From Ectocarpus siliculosus (taxonomy: Eukaryota > Sar > Phaeophyceae > Ectocarpales > Ectocarpaceae): a stretch of 64,000 nt of DNA. This document shows, in pieces, positions 1 to 10,004 of this stretch (the first letter of the stretch is position 1; each line of letters begins with the position of its first letter). The notes under the pieces were generated by a model that had not been told where the DNA came from, did not search any database, and saw nothing but the letters and a program-made list of their open reading frames with translations. Both the position numbers and the translations under genes were made by a program. Where the stretch lies: the NCBI GenBank assembly GCA_000310025.1, contig FN649149.1, positions 397,751 through 461,750 on the forward strand, written 5' to 3'.

Positions 1-311
1 CGGCAATGCTATTTGCTCCACCGGTGGAGTAACCTCTTATTTGCTCCACCAGGTGGATCTCCACCCACACAGCTCCAATCGACCTCAAACCAATTGCATC
101 GTGTAGGTATGGACTACAGTTCTCTGCAATGCTACTTAGAAGCTAAATCCGACCGGGGGCTACAGAGATATGGGTTCCGCAGCATGTCAAGCAGCAGTAA
201 TCGTCTCGACACTCCGTCCACCCAGCTTCAATTGGCCTCTAAATATAATTTGTCCCGCAATACCTCCCGTCACATAGCTAAACCGCGCCGAACTCTGACT
301 GCACCGTGTTA

Positions 312-760
312 GCACGGCTCACAGCTATCATTCAAGCCACTGCGCACCCCGATCGGACTAGTGGATGCAGAGAAATACCCACCCGCGGGGGCTCAGTCGC
401 TCAACGGCCGGTGGAGCAGATAAGCTTAACTGCTCCCCAGGCCAAACTCTATGTAAAGGGTGTTGTTTGCCCTAACAAGACTTGGATTGTGTTGCTGCGA
501 CTCACAGCTATCATTCAAGCCATGAGACACCCCGATCGGACAAGTGGTGCAGAAAAACGCCCACCATCGGGGGCTCAGCGACTTAAGGGCCGGTGGAGCT
601 TATCTGCTCCACCAGGCCAAACTCTATCTACCGGACGTTGTTTGTCTTACGAAGACTTTTATTGTGTTGGCACGGTCTACAGCTAACAAACGAGCCATCG
701 GGCATCCCGATCGGACTAGTGGGTGCAGAGAAACGCCCATCCAAGGGGCGTATTCACGCA
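312..760. repeat. Tandem repeat, about 180-bp unit, three decayed copies
   Basis: Copies begin near 312 (shared word CTCACAGCTATCATTCAAGC at 318), 501 and 676, so the units are 183 and about 175 bp. Each carries a CCCCGATCGGAC-like block, a GGGGCTCAG block, a GGTGGAGC/GCTCCACC inverted repeat and a GGCCAAACTCTAT block. An older partial copy of the hairpin part lies at 16-60. No coding signal is convincing in any frame. Confidence 0.8.
592..613. repeat. Perfect hairpin GGTGGAGC-6 nt-GCTCCACC
   Basis: Eight-base perfect arms with a TTATCT loop sit inside the second tandem copy. The same arms occur in decayed form at 411-440, and as a 14-base palindrome at 16-29. The hairpin is the best conserved part of the repeat unit. 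Confidence 0.7.
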
Positions 761-2213
761 GGAGATGGCAGAAATCGAGGCCAGGACGGGAACTGGTGGG
801 AGGAAGTCCCGGCGGTGTTGTCGAGACACAAGGCAAAGGCTCGATCGCTCGGCTTGGGGAATCTCTTCATGCCCAAGGTATACTTGGTGTGAACAACCAT
901 CTGGTGGGCCATCCACTTAAAAGCTGCTTTCCTGGCAGGGATTGCTATGCGAGATTTGCGAGATTTGCCCCGATTGTCCCGCTACAGGGGGCGGCATGAG
1001 GCCACAGAAGCAGTCAGACGGCTTTTACTCACCTCTTTATCATGCAGTCTCAGACTTAGCAGGCATGGAAACATAGCATACATCGTTAGCTGCAGCATTA
1101 AGTATTGACTCTTGACGTATGCGTACAGCAGTAGAGAGGAACGTAGTTTTTTTGAATCAAATGAATAAAGAAGCTGTGTCACCCCGGCTGGCATGTCGAA
1201 ACACATACACCGAAAGGTGTGTAGTGCCAGCAAGATGGGACGAACACCCACGCACAACTGCAGTCAACACTTGACGTCATCGTCTTATGCAGCGGCTCAC
1301 ATCTCACACCAAGGTATAGGTCATAAGCGCCCTCGTGACTACCAAGGCTATGTCCCAGCGCTGCAAGTAGCTTGGTTGCCTCTTGTGGCCGAAATCTACT
1401 GTATGTATAGTGGCACACATTCTGTCCGTTCGACCCGCTTTCGCGGCGCACCTGTGTTGGAAAATGAACACGAGGTGGACGGAGGCTGCTGCCGTGATGT
1501 TTCTCGGCAAATGAACCCGTTGTTTCGACAATTGATTGCCCATCCCTTTTTCGTTCGAGACGGAGCAGCACCGCTTCTCTCGCAACCCTGGATGCCCACA
1601 GCTCGGACGATATTTTCTTGTCTACGAAGCCTTTTCCTATTTATTCTGCGGGGGGGGGGGGGGATATGTGTTGTTTCCGCGGAGACGTTGGCATCTTAAG
1701 GGTTGGTTTTTCATCGCCAATCGGGGTGCAGCGAGCCGCTTGGGACCAAAAGCTTCGTCGTTGCGCACACGCGACTCTCGTGCTCGTCATCTCAGCGGCA
1801 GTCTCGCATTGTTACGGCTGAAACCACAAGAAGAGAAGCAACGAGAACGAGCACAAAAAATGCCGGCACAAAAGAACGGGAAACCCACATACCCAGTAGT
1901 TGGCCAAGTATACCTTTTCTCTCACGAGTACACTTGGAACACGAGAAGAGAGAGGTCCAGGATAAAAACACAAAGAAAAAAAGGCCGCTTCGAATTCGTC
2001 TCGTACTTCCTGCACGCTTCCTACGTGTTGTTCGCGGAGACATAGTGAAAATCGCCCTCTCTCTTTGTCTCCCTCTCGCCCCCCCTCTCCCTCTCTCTAT
2101 CTCGCTCTTTCTCCCCCCTCGCGCTTTCTTTCTCAATCTCTGTCTCTATCTGCGTCTTGGTCTCTGTCTCTGTCTGTCGTCTGTCTGTCTGTCTGTTCGT
2201 CTGTCTGCCTGCC

Positions 2214-2244
<31 letters not shown>

Positions 2245-2252
2245 GTGTGTGT

Positions 2253-2314
<62 letters not shown>

Positions 2315-2337
2315 AAAAAACACAGAAACGCACTCAC
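761..2337. other. Stretch without a recognisable gene
   Basis: Open frames here have no recognisable domain or consistent splice borders. The stretch holds a G12-type run near 1651 and a pyrimidine-rich block. The C-terminal exon(s) of the methyltransferase at 2338-5896 should lie here or beyond the window edge, but none could be identified with confidence. Confidence 0.5.
2065..2312. repeat. Compound microsatellite (CT)n-(GTCT)n-(GT)n-(CT)n-(CA)n
   Basis: An irregular CT-rich block passes into GTCT tetranucleotides from about 2160, then (GT)n near 2243, (CT)n near 2256 and (CA)n from about 2291. It lies just downstream, in gene orientation, of the last identified methyltransferase exon, so it is probably intronic. 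Confidence 0.9.
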
Positions 2338-5236
2338 TTCGAAAGATTCTCCACCCACTCCGCGCAGTCCACCGTCGACACGTTGCTGGTCGCAAGGACG
2401 ACTCCCCCTTCCTTGGTGGCTAGCAGCGACGGCTTGAACAGCGCCTGTGATGTGACCACGCACGCATGCACCACGAGGGCGGGGTATACTTACTTCATTG
2501 AGACGCAGGAGGAGCGTGTGAGCCTTTAGACTCAGTGGAATGTTGTCATGCATCCAAGGAGACTTCAACGGACATCGGATCTAGGACTCGACCCTGTATG
2601 TAGAATTTCTTAGTAACACCAAACGAAACAAACACGTTTGTATGCAGCAGAATAACGGAGTTGGAGACGATGACATCACCCAACGCGTGCCACGCACACA
2701 CAACAGACAAGACAACAGACCTGATAGTCCCTGACAAGGTCTACTGCCCCGTGCTTGGATTTGGACCACGTCGGGGGGTCCAAGAAGACCAAGTCGGACT
2801 GCTTGGCTTTCAAGTCCTTCTCTTCTCCGCCCCCCCTCCCCTGTTCGCCCCCAGACCGACCCCCCCTCTCGTCCCCGTAGCCGTTGGATCGCCCGCCGCT
2901 GCCTCGCCCCCCCCGCTGGCCGCCGCCTCGAGAGTGGGGGTTTGCGTACCCCCCCCTGTGTGTTCATTTTTAAGACAGAGGCCGCGAGTGAGAGTTTGGC
3001 ACGATTTTCGGCGAAAATGAGTCTGGTTCTTCCTTGTCCTCGCTCAACATAGTCTTCTTTAACCCACACACGGCATGGCGGGGTATATCGTACTCCCCCT
3101 CGCTCGCCCCCCCAGCGCGCGCCTCGGCACAACAGTGGCCGCTAACTTGTCGCCAAGAATCGAAGGGAAGAAGCAGCAACAAGATTAGAGCCCCCGACTT
3201 TGAGAAAACATGGCGGTAAACGTGTAAAAAAGTGATAAGAGCGTCGTGGGCGTTGGTTGTGCTGCGGTAGCTGAGAAAAGGCTTCTCAGCCACACCCCTT
3301 CCCGTGAGGGATGCTTGTTCCAGGTTAAAAAATATCTCAACATCAAGGCAGACCCTCACGTGCACTAATCGCAGACGGGTGCGTATTAGCTAAAGGCTGA
3401 CCCGTTAGACTGTTCTGTCAGGTGACTGAGTAGTCTAACGGGTGTAGCTCACGACTAGTATGCCATCTGCATCAATGAATCGCGCGGACGAATACCGAAG
3501 AAAAGCCCTTGCCGAACACGCAACACGCCGCAAGACAAGACTCTCTAGGTGTGTACCGCCCCCCGGCGTCCCGGCTGTGTCTCCCCCCCGACATTTTCGC
3601 GTTTCGGCCGCGCCTGTCCGCTCGGTAGTCCTTTGTCGGAGTACTAGCCAGCTGTCTGATAGTCGGCAAGACCTGAGCGATGTTCGCGAGTGTGCGAGTA
3701 CATATACAGCCCACAAAAAAAAGAAGGAACAACTTGTCATGAAAGAAAGAAAGGCTGTAGGTAGGGGCACGCTGGGATGTGGCACGTTCAAAGTCGTATC
3801 TGTGGCACCGAATTGGGGGTCGAGTATGAGTTTTTCTATCAGTACATACGCACGGGGGAGGGGGGGCTACGCGGTTTCCTCGTGTGTGCAACGGGCATGA
3901 CTAAAAACCGTGACCGAACAACCTGCCTGTACATTCCAACGGGTTCGTGCAGGGAAAAAAGTGTCTAATTGATGCGGAGAGTAGACAGGAGTTGCAATGC
4001 ACAGCAATGCAATTGTACGTCCTTGGTGCATCGACGTCGATACGTGCGAGGGTGCTGTCGGCAGCAGCAGCGGAAAAGAAAGGATTGTGAAGTGGGTTAT
4101 CAAGAAAAGGCCAAACACCGGTCGTTTATCAAAATCGATCGACGCCTTTCTGCAACCAAGTTTTAAAAACGTGCACCATCCCTTTTCTGCCCAAGCAAAC
4201 CTGAGCCTCCGACCATTCAGAACGCACGCATGCCTCACTGCTGTAGCTCCCGGTTTCTAACAGATACAAGGTGTTTGGCTCAAGTTGTGCTCAACGTGCC
4301 GTCCGTACTTCCATCTAGAAAAAATCCTGAACCAAGACCTCAAGATTTACGGAACGGCGAGCAAGCCTGCCTGTTTCTTCGACTTACGTCCCGCTTCATC
4401 CACTCGCACTTGCACTCTCCGGCCGAGCCCACGTTGAGCTTCAAGCTCGCCCTCCCAACCTGTTTCAGTTCAATATCGGGGAACGACGGAGGGGGGGAGG
4501 GGGGGAGGGTGGGTGGGTGGGTGGGTGAGGGTGTACTCATAGCCGTGCATGCCGTATTCGCTAAATAGAACATTGCAAAGCCGGGCCGAAAGTACGTCGT
4601 GTTTTCCCCGGACCAGGCTATCACATCACCGAGGGGGGGTGGACGTTTTGCATGCCCTAGTTGTTAGGCCATTGGAACACGCGTCCTCGAGAGGACGGAA
4701 CAGGGAGGGGGGAGGAAGAGCGTGTTGTGGCAGAAACAGTCTCGAAAACACTCGTCTTTTGTTCGAAGGGACATTTTGTATGTACACACATGTCGATTTG
4801 ACTCCTTTTTTTTCGAAACGAAGTGGTGAGCCCTTCTCCACCCTGGAAGTGATCAATTTCTCATTGGGGAGTTGCGTCGCCGGAGGCGTTCTCGACCTTC
4901 CGTGGTGGTCCCTGGAGGACTGAGAAGGTTAGCGTGTGTGGAATACATGCATAGCCTAGGTTGAATGTTCTGTTTCATCAACTGAGGCGATAACAACTTG
5001 CGGCGGCGTCCTTGTGGCAAGAAAACACCAACGCCCCAACACTTCGTATGAAAGGACACAAAAAACAGAGACTGGGACCACGGCAACGGCAACGACAACG
5101 ACAAGGACGAACACCGAGGCAACGGCGACGAAAAGAACGACCATACAAAAGTATGACTATGGCAAGAACGACGGCGACACCACCAGCACCAACAAAAGCA
5201 ACAACGACCAAAATCACAACCACCACCATCATCATC

Positions 5237-5268
<32 letters not shown>

Positions 5269-5896
5269 CGACAACAAACCACTACCCATCACCACCACCA
5301 CCACCAACAGCCACACACATACATGTACCACCAACACCAACGAAAGCAGCAGCTGCAACTCCGCCGTACCTCGTGGGCGCTAGCGGAGAAGTGGACGTTC
5401 CACACGCTCGCGGCTCGCCCGCACGCCGCCGCGGCAGCAATCCCTCCAGTGTAGCTGGACAATAACAACGGGGGGGATGAAGATGTGTTCGGAAAGGAGC
5501 ACCGTTTAAGAGACAACGTCCGCCCCCGCCACAAACTAAACAAAAAAAACTTTACTGCTGCTATGTATGGTACGTACCATTCCGAAAAAAAGGGCAATCT
5601 CTCTTTGATTGTAAGTATATTTTCTAAAAGAAACAGATGAAAAAACAGCACCACCGGGAGTCTCCGTTATGTACGAGAAGAAAAAAAAAACTTCACGATC
5701 GCCGCCGGTACCTACCCCCAACAAGTACAGCGTCACACCCGCAAGTCATACAATACCTGAACAGATTGAGCACCTCCATGCCGTCGCTGTTGTCCAGCAC
5801 CCACTTCCTGGCCGCCCTGAGGTCGAGGAAGAGCCAGGGGTCTATCCCGCGGTGCCTCGCGGCAAGAGGGTACCGCACCCCGTTCTCCAGGCCTAC
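2338..5896 (-). CDS. Class I SAM-dependent methyltransferase (RlmI/PF10672-like), partial
   Basis: Five minus-strand exons were joined by eye: 5896-5757, 5454-5370, 4459-4388, 2816-2721 (an alternative acceptor gives 2840) and 2444-2338. Phases agree at every junction (0, 2, 0, 0, 0, 2). Exon 1 carries the pre-motif WLFLDLRAARKWV. The exon 1/2 junction restores the SAM-binding motif I as VLNLFSYTGGIAAAAA. Exon 3 has the LKLN motif, exon 4 has motif IV DLVFLDPPTWSKSK, and exon 5 has the LFKPSLLAT...GGVVLATSN segment. This order is that of methyltransferases modifying large-subunit rRNA cytosine or guanine (RlmI and relatives); the substrate is inferred only. The N-terminus and the last 30 or so residues are missing. 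The exon 3 to exon 4 border is the weakest join and a further small exon may lie between them. A possible first exon lies at 8322-8402. Confidence 0.72.
4631..4700. repeat. G-run-bounded dispersed repeat, copy 1 (fragment)
   Basis: A G-run is followed by GTTTTGCAT, then a CCATTGG..ACACGCGTC block and the hairpin CGTCCTCGAGAGGACG. The same order occurs at 44990-45070 and 63061-63135. It lies inside an intron of the methyltransferase gene, or between its exons. Confidence 0.6.
5221..5310. repeat. (CAA)n and (CAC)n trinucleotide repeat
   Basis: About thirteen CAA/CAT-type triplets are followed by (CAC)n. They lie in the intron between the motif I exon and the LKLN exon of the methyltransferase. 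Long poly-Asn, poly-Gln and poly-Thr frames here are products of the repeat. Confidence 0.9.
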
Positions 5897-6188
5897 CTGC
5901 ATTCATTTTCGGTTCAGGAATAAACGAACAACAACAAACAATGGGAAGAATAGAATAAATAAGTGTCGACGGAGCGGTGCGCGTGTGTTGTGGGACCGGG
6001 AAACGAAGAAATAAGACGCCTGCCGCGTCTCTTCTCTCTACATTAGGCCTGCCTGCGTTCATTTTTGGCGAAGAAAAATAAAACAAACACAAACGCGGAC
6101 GCTGCATGTATGTGGTGTGGGGGCCGAAAAAGAACAAACAACATGCTCGCCGCGCCTCGTCGCCAGGCCTGTCTGTTTATTTTCGGTC
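5889..6188. repeat. Three copies of an exon-edge sequence
   Basis: The block AGGCCTACCTGCATTCATTT at 5889 spans the 3' splice site of the methyltransferase exon. It recurs as decayed copies at 6045 (AGGCCTGCCTGCGTTCATTT) and 6165 (AGGCCTGTCTGTTTATTTTC). Each is followed by an AT-rich AATAAA-containing stretch. Spacings are 156 and 120 bp. Confidence 0.65.
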
Positions 6189-6448
6189 TATTGCAGGAGA
6201 AAAATAATAAATAGAAGATCATCGAAGAAAAAAAAATCAACGTATAGCAAAGAAACCACGAGCGTTTTCGTTTGCTTGGAGTGAGAACGGTTTTGGGGGC
6301 GATGCATTGCATGTGGGATAGCATGCAGCAGCAGCGAGGCGCCGACAAGCGCTCCTGGTGCAATACATATTTCGAGAACAAGAAACACTCGGTCGATTGC
6401 AAAGAACTATTCATATACCCTAAATTCTCCAAGTTCTCGTGGAACAAT

Positions 6449-6542
6449 TCTTTCGTAGTCCAATGATCAGGATACATACATACGTAGTCCAACGGCAAGG
6501 ATATATCGCTCTCACCGATGAGACCCGGGTTCACTTCCCGGG
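6449..6542 (+). pseudogene. Broken tRNA-Glu copy
   Basis: The 5' part (TTCGTAGTCCAATG) and the 3' part (TATCGCTCTCACCGATGAG, ACCCGGGTT) match the intact tRNA at 7621-7692. The D-arm region is duplicated (CGTAGTCCAA twice) and the 3' acceptor strand is destroyed. Both copies are preceded by GAACAAT and followed by a related T-rich tail, which suggests duplication of a longer unit or a tRNA-derived SINE. Confidence 0.75.
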
Positions 6543-6830
6543 GTTTCTTTTTCCATTTCTGAAGTTAGCTTTTTCTTTTTCCTCACCTGCTCTCACGATT
6601 TTTTTATAATTTATGCACCCAAAGGGGCGCATATAAACGCACCCACACCTTATCACCGACGGAAATCCTGTGTGAGGAACGAGCGTCACGAACATGTATG
6701 CGTGTCTTCCACCTGTCGCTCTACTGACAGGCGAAGTGTTGTGTCCCGTCAACCAGCAACTTACATGATACCGGCTACAATCCCTAACGCTACACCCTAT
6801 AAACCTAACCCCAAAGCAACCCGATAGGTG

Positions 6831-7010
6831 CTAGGTTGGCCCTGGGTGGCTCAGTTCTAGGTTGGTGTGCCAGCATTGGCGCTAGGTTGGTATTGATGGG
6901 ACAATCTCTAGGTTGGTATTGCTTGCAAGGTGCTAGGTTGGTGATTATGCAATCGACCTAGGTTGGTTGGCTTGGATAGGTGCTAGGTCGGTGTTGACGT
7001 GGGTAGGTGT
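6831..7010. repeat. 25-bp periodic repeat with CTAGGTTGG core
   Basis: CTAGGTTGG (once CTAGGTCGG) begins at 6831, 6857, 6882, 6908, 6933, 6958 and 6983, a spacing of 25 or 26 bp throughout; a decayed eighth copy follows at about 7009. Sequence between the cores is much less conserved than the spacing. No open frame is maintained across it. Confidence 0.85.
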
Positions 7011-7620
7011 TATGTTGTGTGGGCCTAGGTACAATACACGACACAACGGAGGGATTCTCCCCGATATTTTGTCGTTGACCCAGTAGAGAACTACAGGGGA
7101 TGTATTGTAAAAATGTAAGTTACCTATACAGATGTTTTTGTACGCACCAGCTGGCATCACTGGTATAAATCATCAGTGTATAGCCTTAAAAGACTCGAAA
7201 TAAGTCCAGTACCCAGCCGGTTTCCCTCCACTCACTGAAAAGACTCCTCCACATCCCGTTCGACTGTGGGTATATCTCGAATATAGGTAGTCTTTCTGTG
7301 TGCGTTTTTATTATTCCTTCATTGTTTTCGCACAGGGGGAGTGGACACCGATCCGTGCCAAGACCGGCATCCTTACGGTAGATGGGTCAATGGTTGGAGT
7401 AGGGTATATACTGGGGGCGATGGGTGATTGTCTCTAGAGGTATTTTCTGTGGAAAAATCGCATGCGTGCGTCATTGTCGGCAAAAACGAGTGGACAGACA
7501 AATGGTAGATGTGCCCGATCGTTTGAATGAGGTATTCTTGAAAGGCGATGAATGAGCTAGTGCCAAGCAAAAGTATTCGAAAATATATGCCCAAATTTCG
7601 GACCTATGCCGTTGAACAAT

Positions 7621-7692
7621 TCCTTCGTAGTCCAATGGTTAGGACATATCGCTCTCACCGATGAGACCCGGGTTCAATTCCCGGCGAGGGAG
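7621..7692 (+). tRNA. tRNA-Glu (anticodon CUC)
   Basis: Seventy-two bases fold into a standard cloverleaf. The acceptor is TCCTTCG paired with CGAGGGA, with discriminator G. The D stem is GTCC/GGAC, the anticodon stem TATCG/CGATG with loop CTCTCAC (anticodon CTC), and the T arm CCGGG-TTCAATT-CCCGG. Internal A-box and B-box (GGTTCAATTCC) promoters are present. There is no intron, and CCA is not encoded, as expected for a eukaryotic nuclear tRNA gene. Confidence 0.93.
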
Positions 7693-7696
7693 TCTC

Positions 7697-7702
7697 TTTT
7701 TT
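7697..7702 (+). terminator. Pol III T-run terminator
   Basis: A run of six T begins four bases after the tRNA-Glu 3' end, the expected termination signal for RNA polymerase III. Confidence 0.75.
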
Positions 7703-8010
7703 CATTCTATCGACGGTGTAAGCTTTTTCTTCATCCCCCCCCAGCTCTTTTTTATTTTGTTTTTTCGCCTTTCTTTGTATTTCTTTGCGGCAACCATAAA
7801 TGGTGGTCGAGTAGATCATGTTGTGCGGGGTCGAGAACCGTCTCTCCGCGCAAGGGGGATATGTTTGTGGTACTTTGGAAATGTGTCCGATCTACATGTG
7901 CTGTATGCGTCTGATGGGGGGTACGTGAATGGGTATGAAGTATGAATGAAATGTATGGGGGGTGGTAGGAGAAGACCCCAGGTGCTGGAGAGAGAAAGAG
8001 CCCACGAGCT

Positions 8011-8098
8011 CACTTGTCTGAGGGGCTCGCGTGTAAGATGCCACTTGCCTGAGGGGCTTGCGTGTTAGTGACCAGCTTGCCTGAGGGGCTTGCGTGAC
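8011..8098. repeat. Minisatellite, 31-32-bp unit, three copies
   Basis: The core CTTGCCTGAGGGGCTTGCGT appears at about 8044 and 8075, with a diverged copy at 8013. The copies differ by a few substitutions. Confidence 0.85.
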
Positions 8099-8321
8099 GG
8101 ATATATTATACATGGTCCTTTTTCATCTGCTGTCCCTGGGATAACATAGTACCCAGCCTCAACACCACAGACCGCTGAGGGCGGCAGTGCACACTAACAG
8201 GATAATCGCACCACGTTGTATTAAATTGATCAAAGCACCATACATAGAGAGAGGTAGTTACACAGTGCTTGCAACTGTCTTGGAAGTGAAAGCACTAGAA
8301 AATAAATTAAGTCATACATAC

Positions 8322-8402
8322 ATACGCAGCTGTCATCTGTACGCAAGGAAGTAAGCACAGGATGCCGAACACCCTTAGCAGATGCAGCGCACCCTTCTTC
8401 AT
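8322..8402 (-). CDS. Possible signal-peptide first exon
   Basis: An ATG at 8402 opens a 27-codon segment with a basic start (MKKG) and a hydrophobic core (LLRVFGILCLLPCV), ending at a GTATGT donor in phase 0. This is the phase required by the first recognised methyltransferase exon at 5896. If the two belong together, the protein would enter the secretory or plastid route. The join rests only on phase and strand, and other exons may intervene. Confidence 0.25.
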
Positions 8403-8619
8403 GCGACTGGCCGAATGCCTCACGGAGCTTCGCGCTTGGTGATGTGAGAGCCTGGCCCGTTGAGAACCCGGCGTGCTCCATCCCGGTAGGGATGCGAGGC
8501 CAAAATAAATGGTCTAACGGCTACGATGCACGACTATCTATGAGTGAGTACACCCCCTCCCCCTACTCGCAAGAGCGAATGACCTATGATGATACAATAC
8601 ACACGATACTACTTCGTTT

Positions 8620-8677
8620 CATCATTTTCTCGCTTTAGGCAAAAATGCCATCATTTTCTCGCTTTAGGCAAAAATGC
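8620..8677. repeat. Perfect 29-bp tandem duplication
   Basis: The unit beginning CATCATTTTCTCGCTTTAGG and ending AAAAATGC is present twice with no mismatch, at 8620-8648 and 8649-8677, indicating a recent duplication. Confidence 0.95.
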
Positions 8678-10004
8678 ATTTGCATGCGTTCTGCACAAGG
8701 ACGACACACATTCATTCTTCTATGCCCCTTTTCGAGTGAATGCATATATTATTGCTGTAGTAGTCTTCTTTTTTTTTTTTCTCTTAATATGACACAACGA
8801 ATCCATCTCTATCACAGAAAAATTGTTTTTAATCTGCAATGGCTCCATTTCTTAATTAAGGAATAATAAAAGCCATTTCTTGTTTTTATTTTCCCGGACT
8901 TTCCTGTTCTCTCAACGCTCCTCCTCCGCCCCTTCATCGACGCTTGACAGCGCAGCACATCTTTCCTAAGAAACTCCTCTCGATAAAATTTCCGATTCTG
9001 CGGAGCTCTCCGGTGCACATTGCAAGCCGGGCACACTGATGATGGGTAAACCTCGCGTTGGGAACGCATATTCATCGATCAACGATTTGGGCAGACCCTC
9101 TTCTTCCTATCATATGGGACTGTCACTATGTACATAGACTACACACACACACCTGAAGGGTTGCCCCATCTGGGACCTCCGCTCCTATGCTCCACGACCC
9201 GAGGAGACATATAGCGCAGCAGCATCAAGCAGCGCCAGCAGACGCACGCATATGGTGGGAGTGAAGAAGGCCGACGGCGGTGAGTTTACTTTTCTGTCTG
9301 ACTACACAGTTCATCGTGCCCGTATGTGTACATACCGCGGTTGGCGGTTGGCGGTTGGCGGTTGGCGATCGGGTGGTCGGTAGGAATGCGGTACAATCAA
9401 CAGCGGTTCGGCAGCCGATGGATGACGCGCCGACGCGCCCCTTTTTGTCCTGCTCGTATGTACGTGGCTGTCTTCGAGACGGAGCTCAGGAGCTAACATT
9501 TCCTACACCCCCAAGCTGTGGTGCCGAGTGCAGGATAATGCCGCTGCTACCTAGTCCACTTTCTCAACTACGCGTTGAGCCACAAAGCCCGCACTCTTCA
9601 AGGGAGCATGGTCGGCGGAACAGTAACGAGTTCGGATGGTGGGTAGTGGGTGGGGCGCGGATAGTTGAAGGTTGAGTGAGTGACGAATTCGGACGGTAGG
9701 TTGGACATGTGAGACCTTCGCTCGCATCAGAACATGAACTTGAGAACGTCAGAGAAATCTTTGTGATGGTATTCCCTTGTAAAACGAAAGGTTGGGGTGT
9801 GTGTATGCGTTAGTCCCATCTACAGTGCTGCTTCTGCTGTGATTGTCCGCACTACAGACTGCTGTACAGCGCATTTTTTGCCCCGAGTGAGATGCACGCA
9901 GCGGAGTATCTTCGTCAATCACTCACGCCGTTCCAAACTCTCCGTTAAATCTGCGCTGTTGAATGCACACCGCCACTGCTGCTGCACTCACTCTCCCCCC
10001 CCAG
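8678..10004. other. Probable 5' flank and first exon region of the gene at 10005
   Basis: No complete gene is visible. A short GGTTGGC tandem array lies near 9340. A coding-like start, ATGGTGGGAGTGAAGAAGGC at 9252 with a good GTGAGT donor, could be a first exon, but its phase does not fit the next known exon directly. Confidence 0.35.

Noticed and set aside
1703-2437. Long open frames on both strands through the CT/GT/CA microsatellite
   Set aside because: Repeats without stop codons produce poly-Ser/Leu/Val and Arg/Glu frames; there is no gene evidence.
5012-5454. Plus-strand frames rich in Asn, Thr, Gln and His
   Set aside because: They are products of the CAA/CAC repeat. The real exon here is on the minus strand at 5370-5454.
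6831-7010. Possible telomere-like array
   Set aside because: The core CTAGGTTGG with a 25-bp period does not match TTAGGG or TTTAGGG tandem repeats.
8011-8098. Possible CRISPR array
   Set aside because: The copies are contiguous with no unique spacers and the context is eukaryotic, so it is a plain minisatellite.
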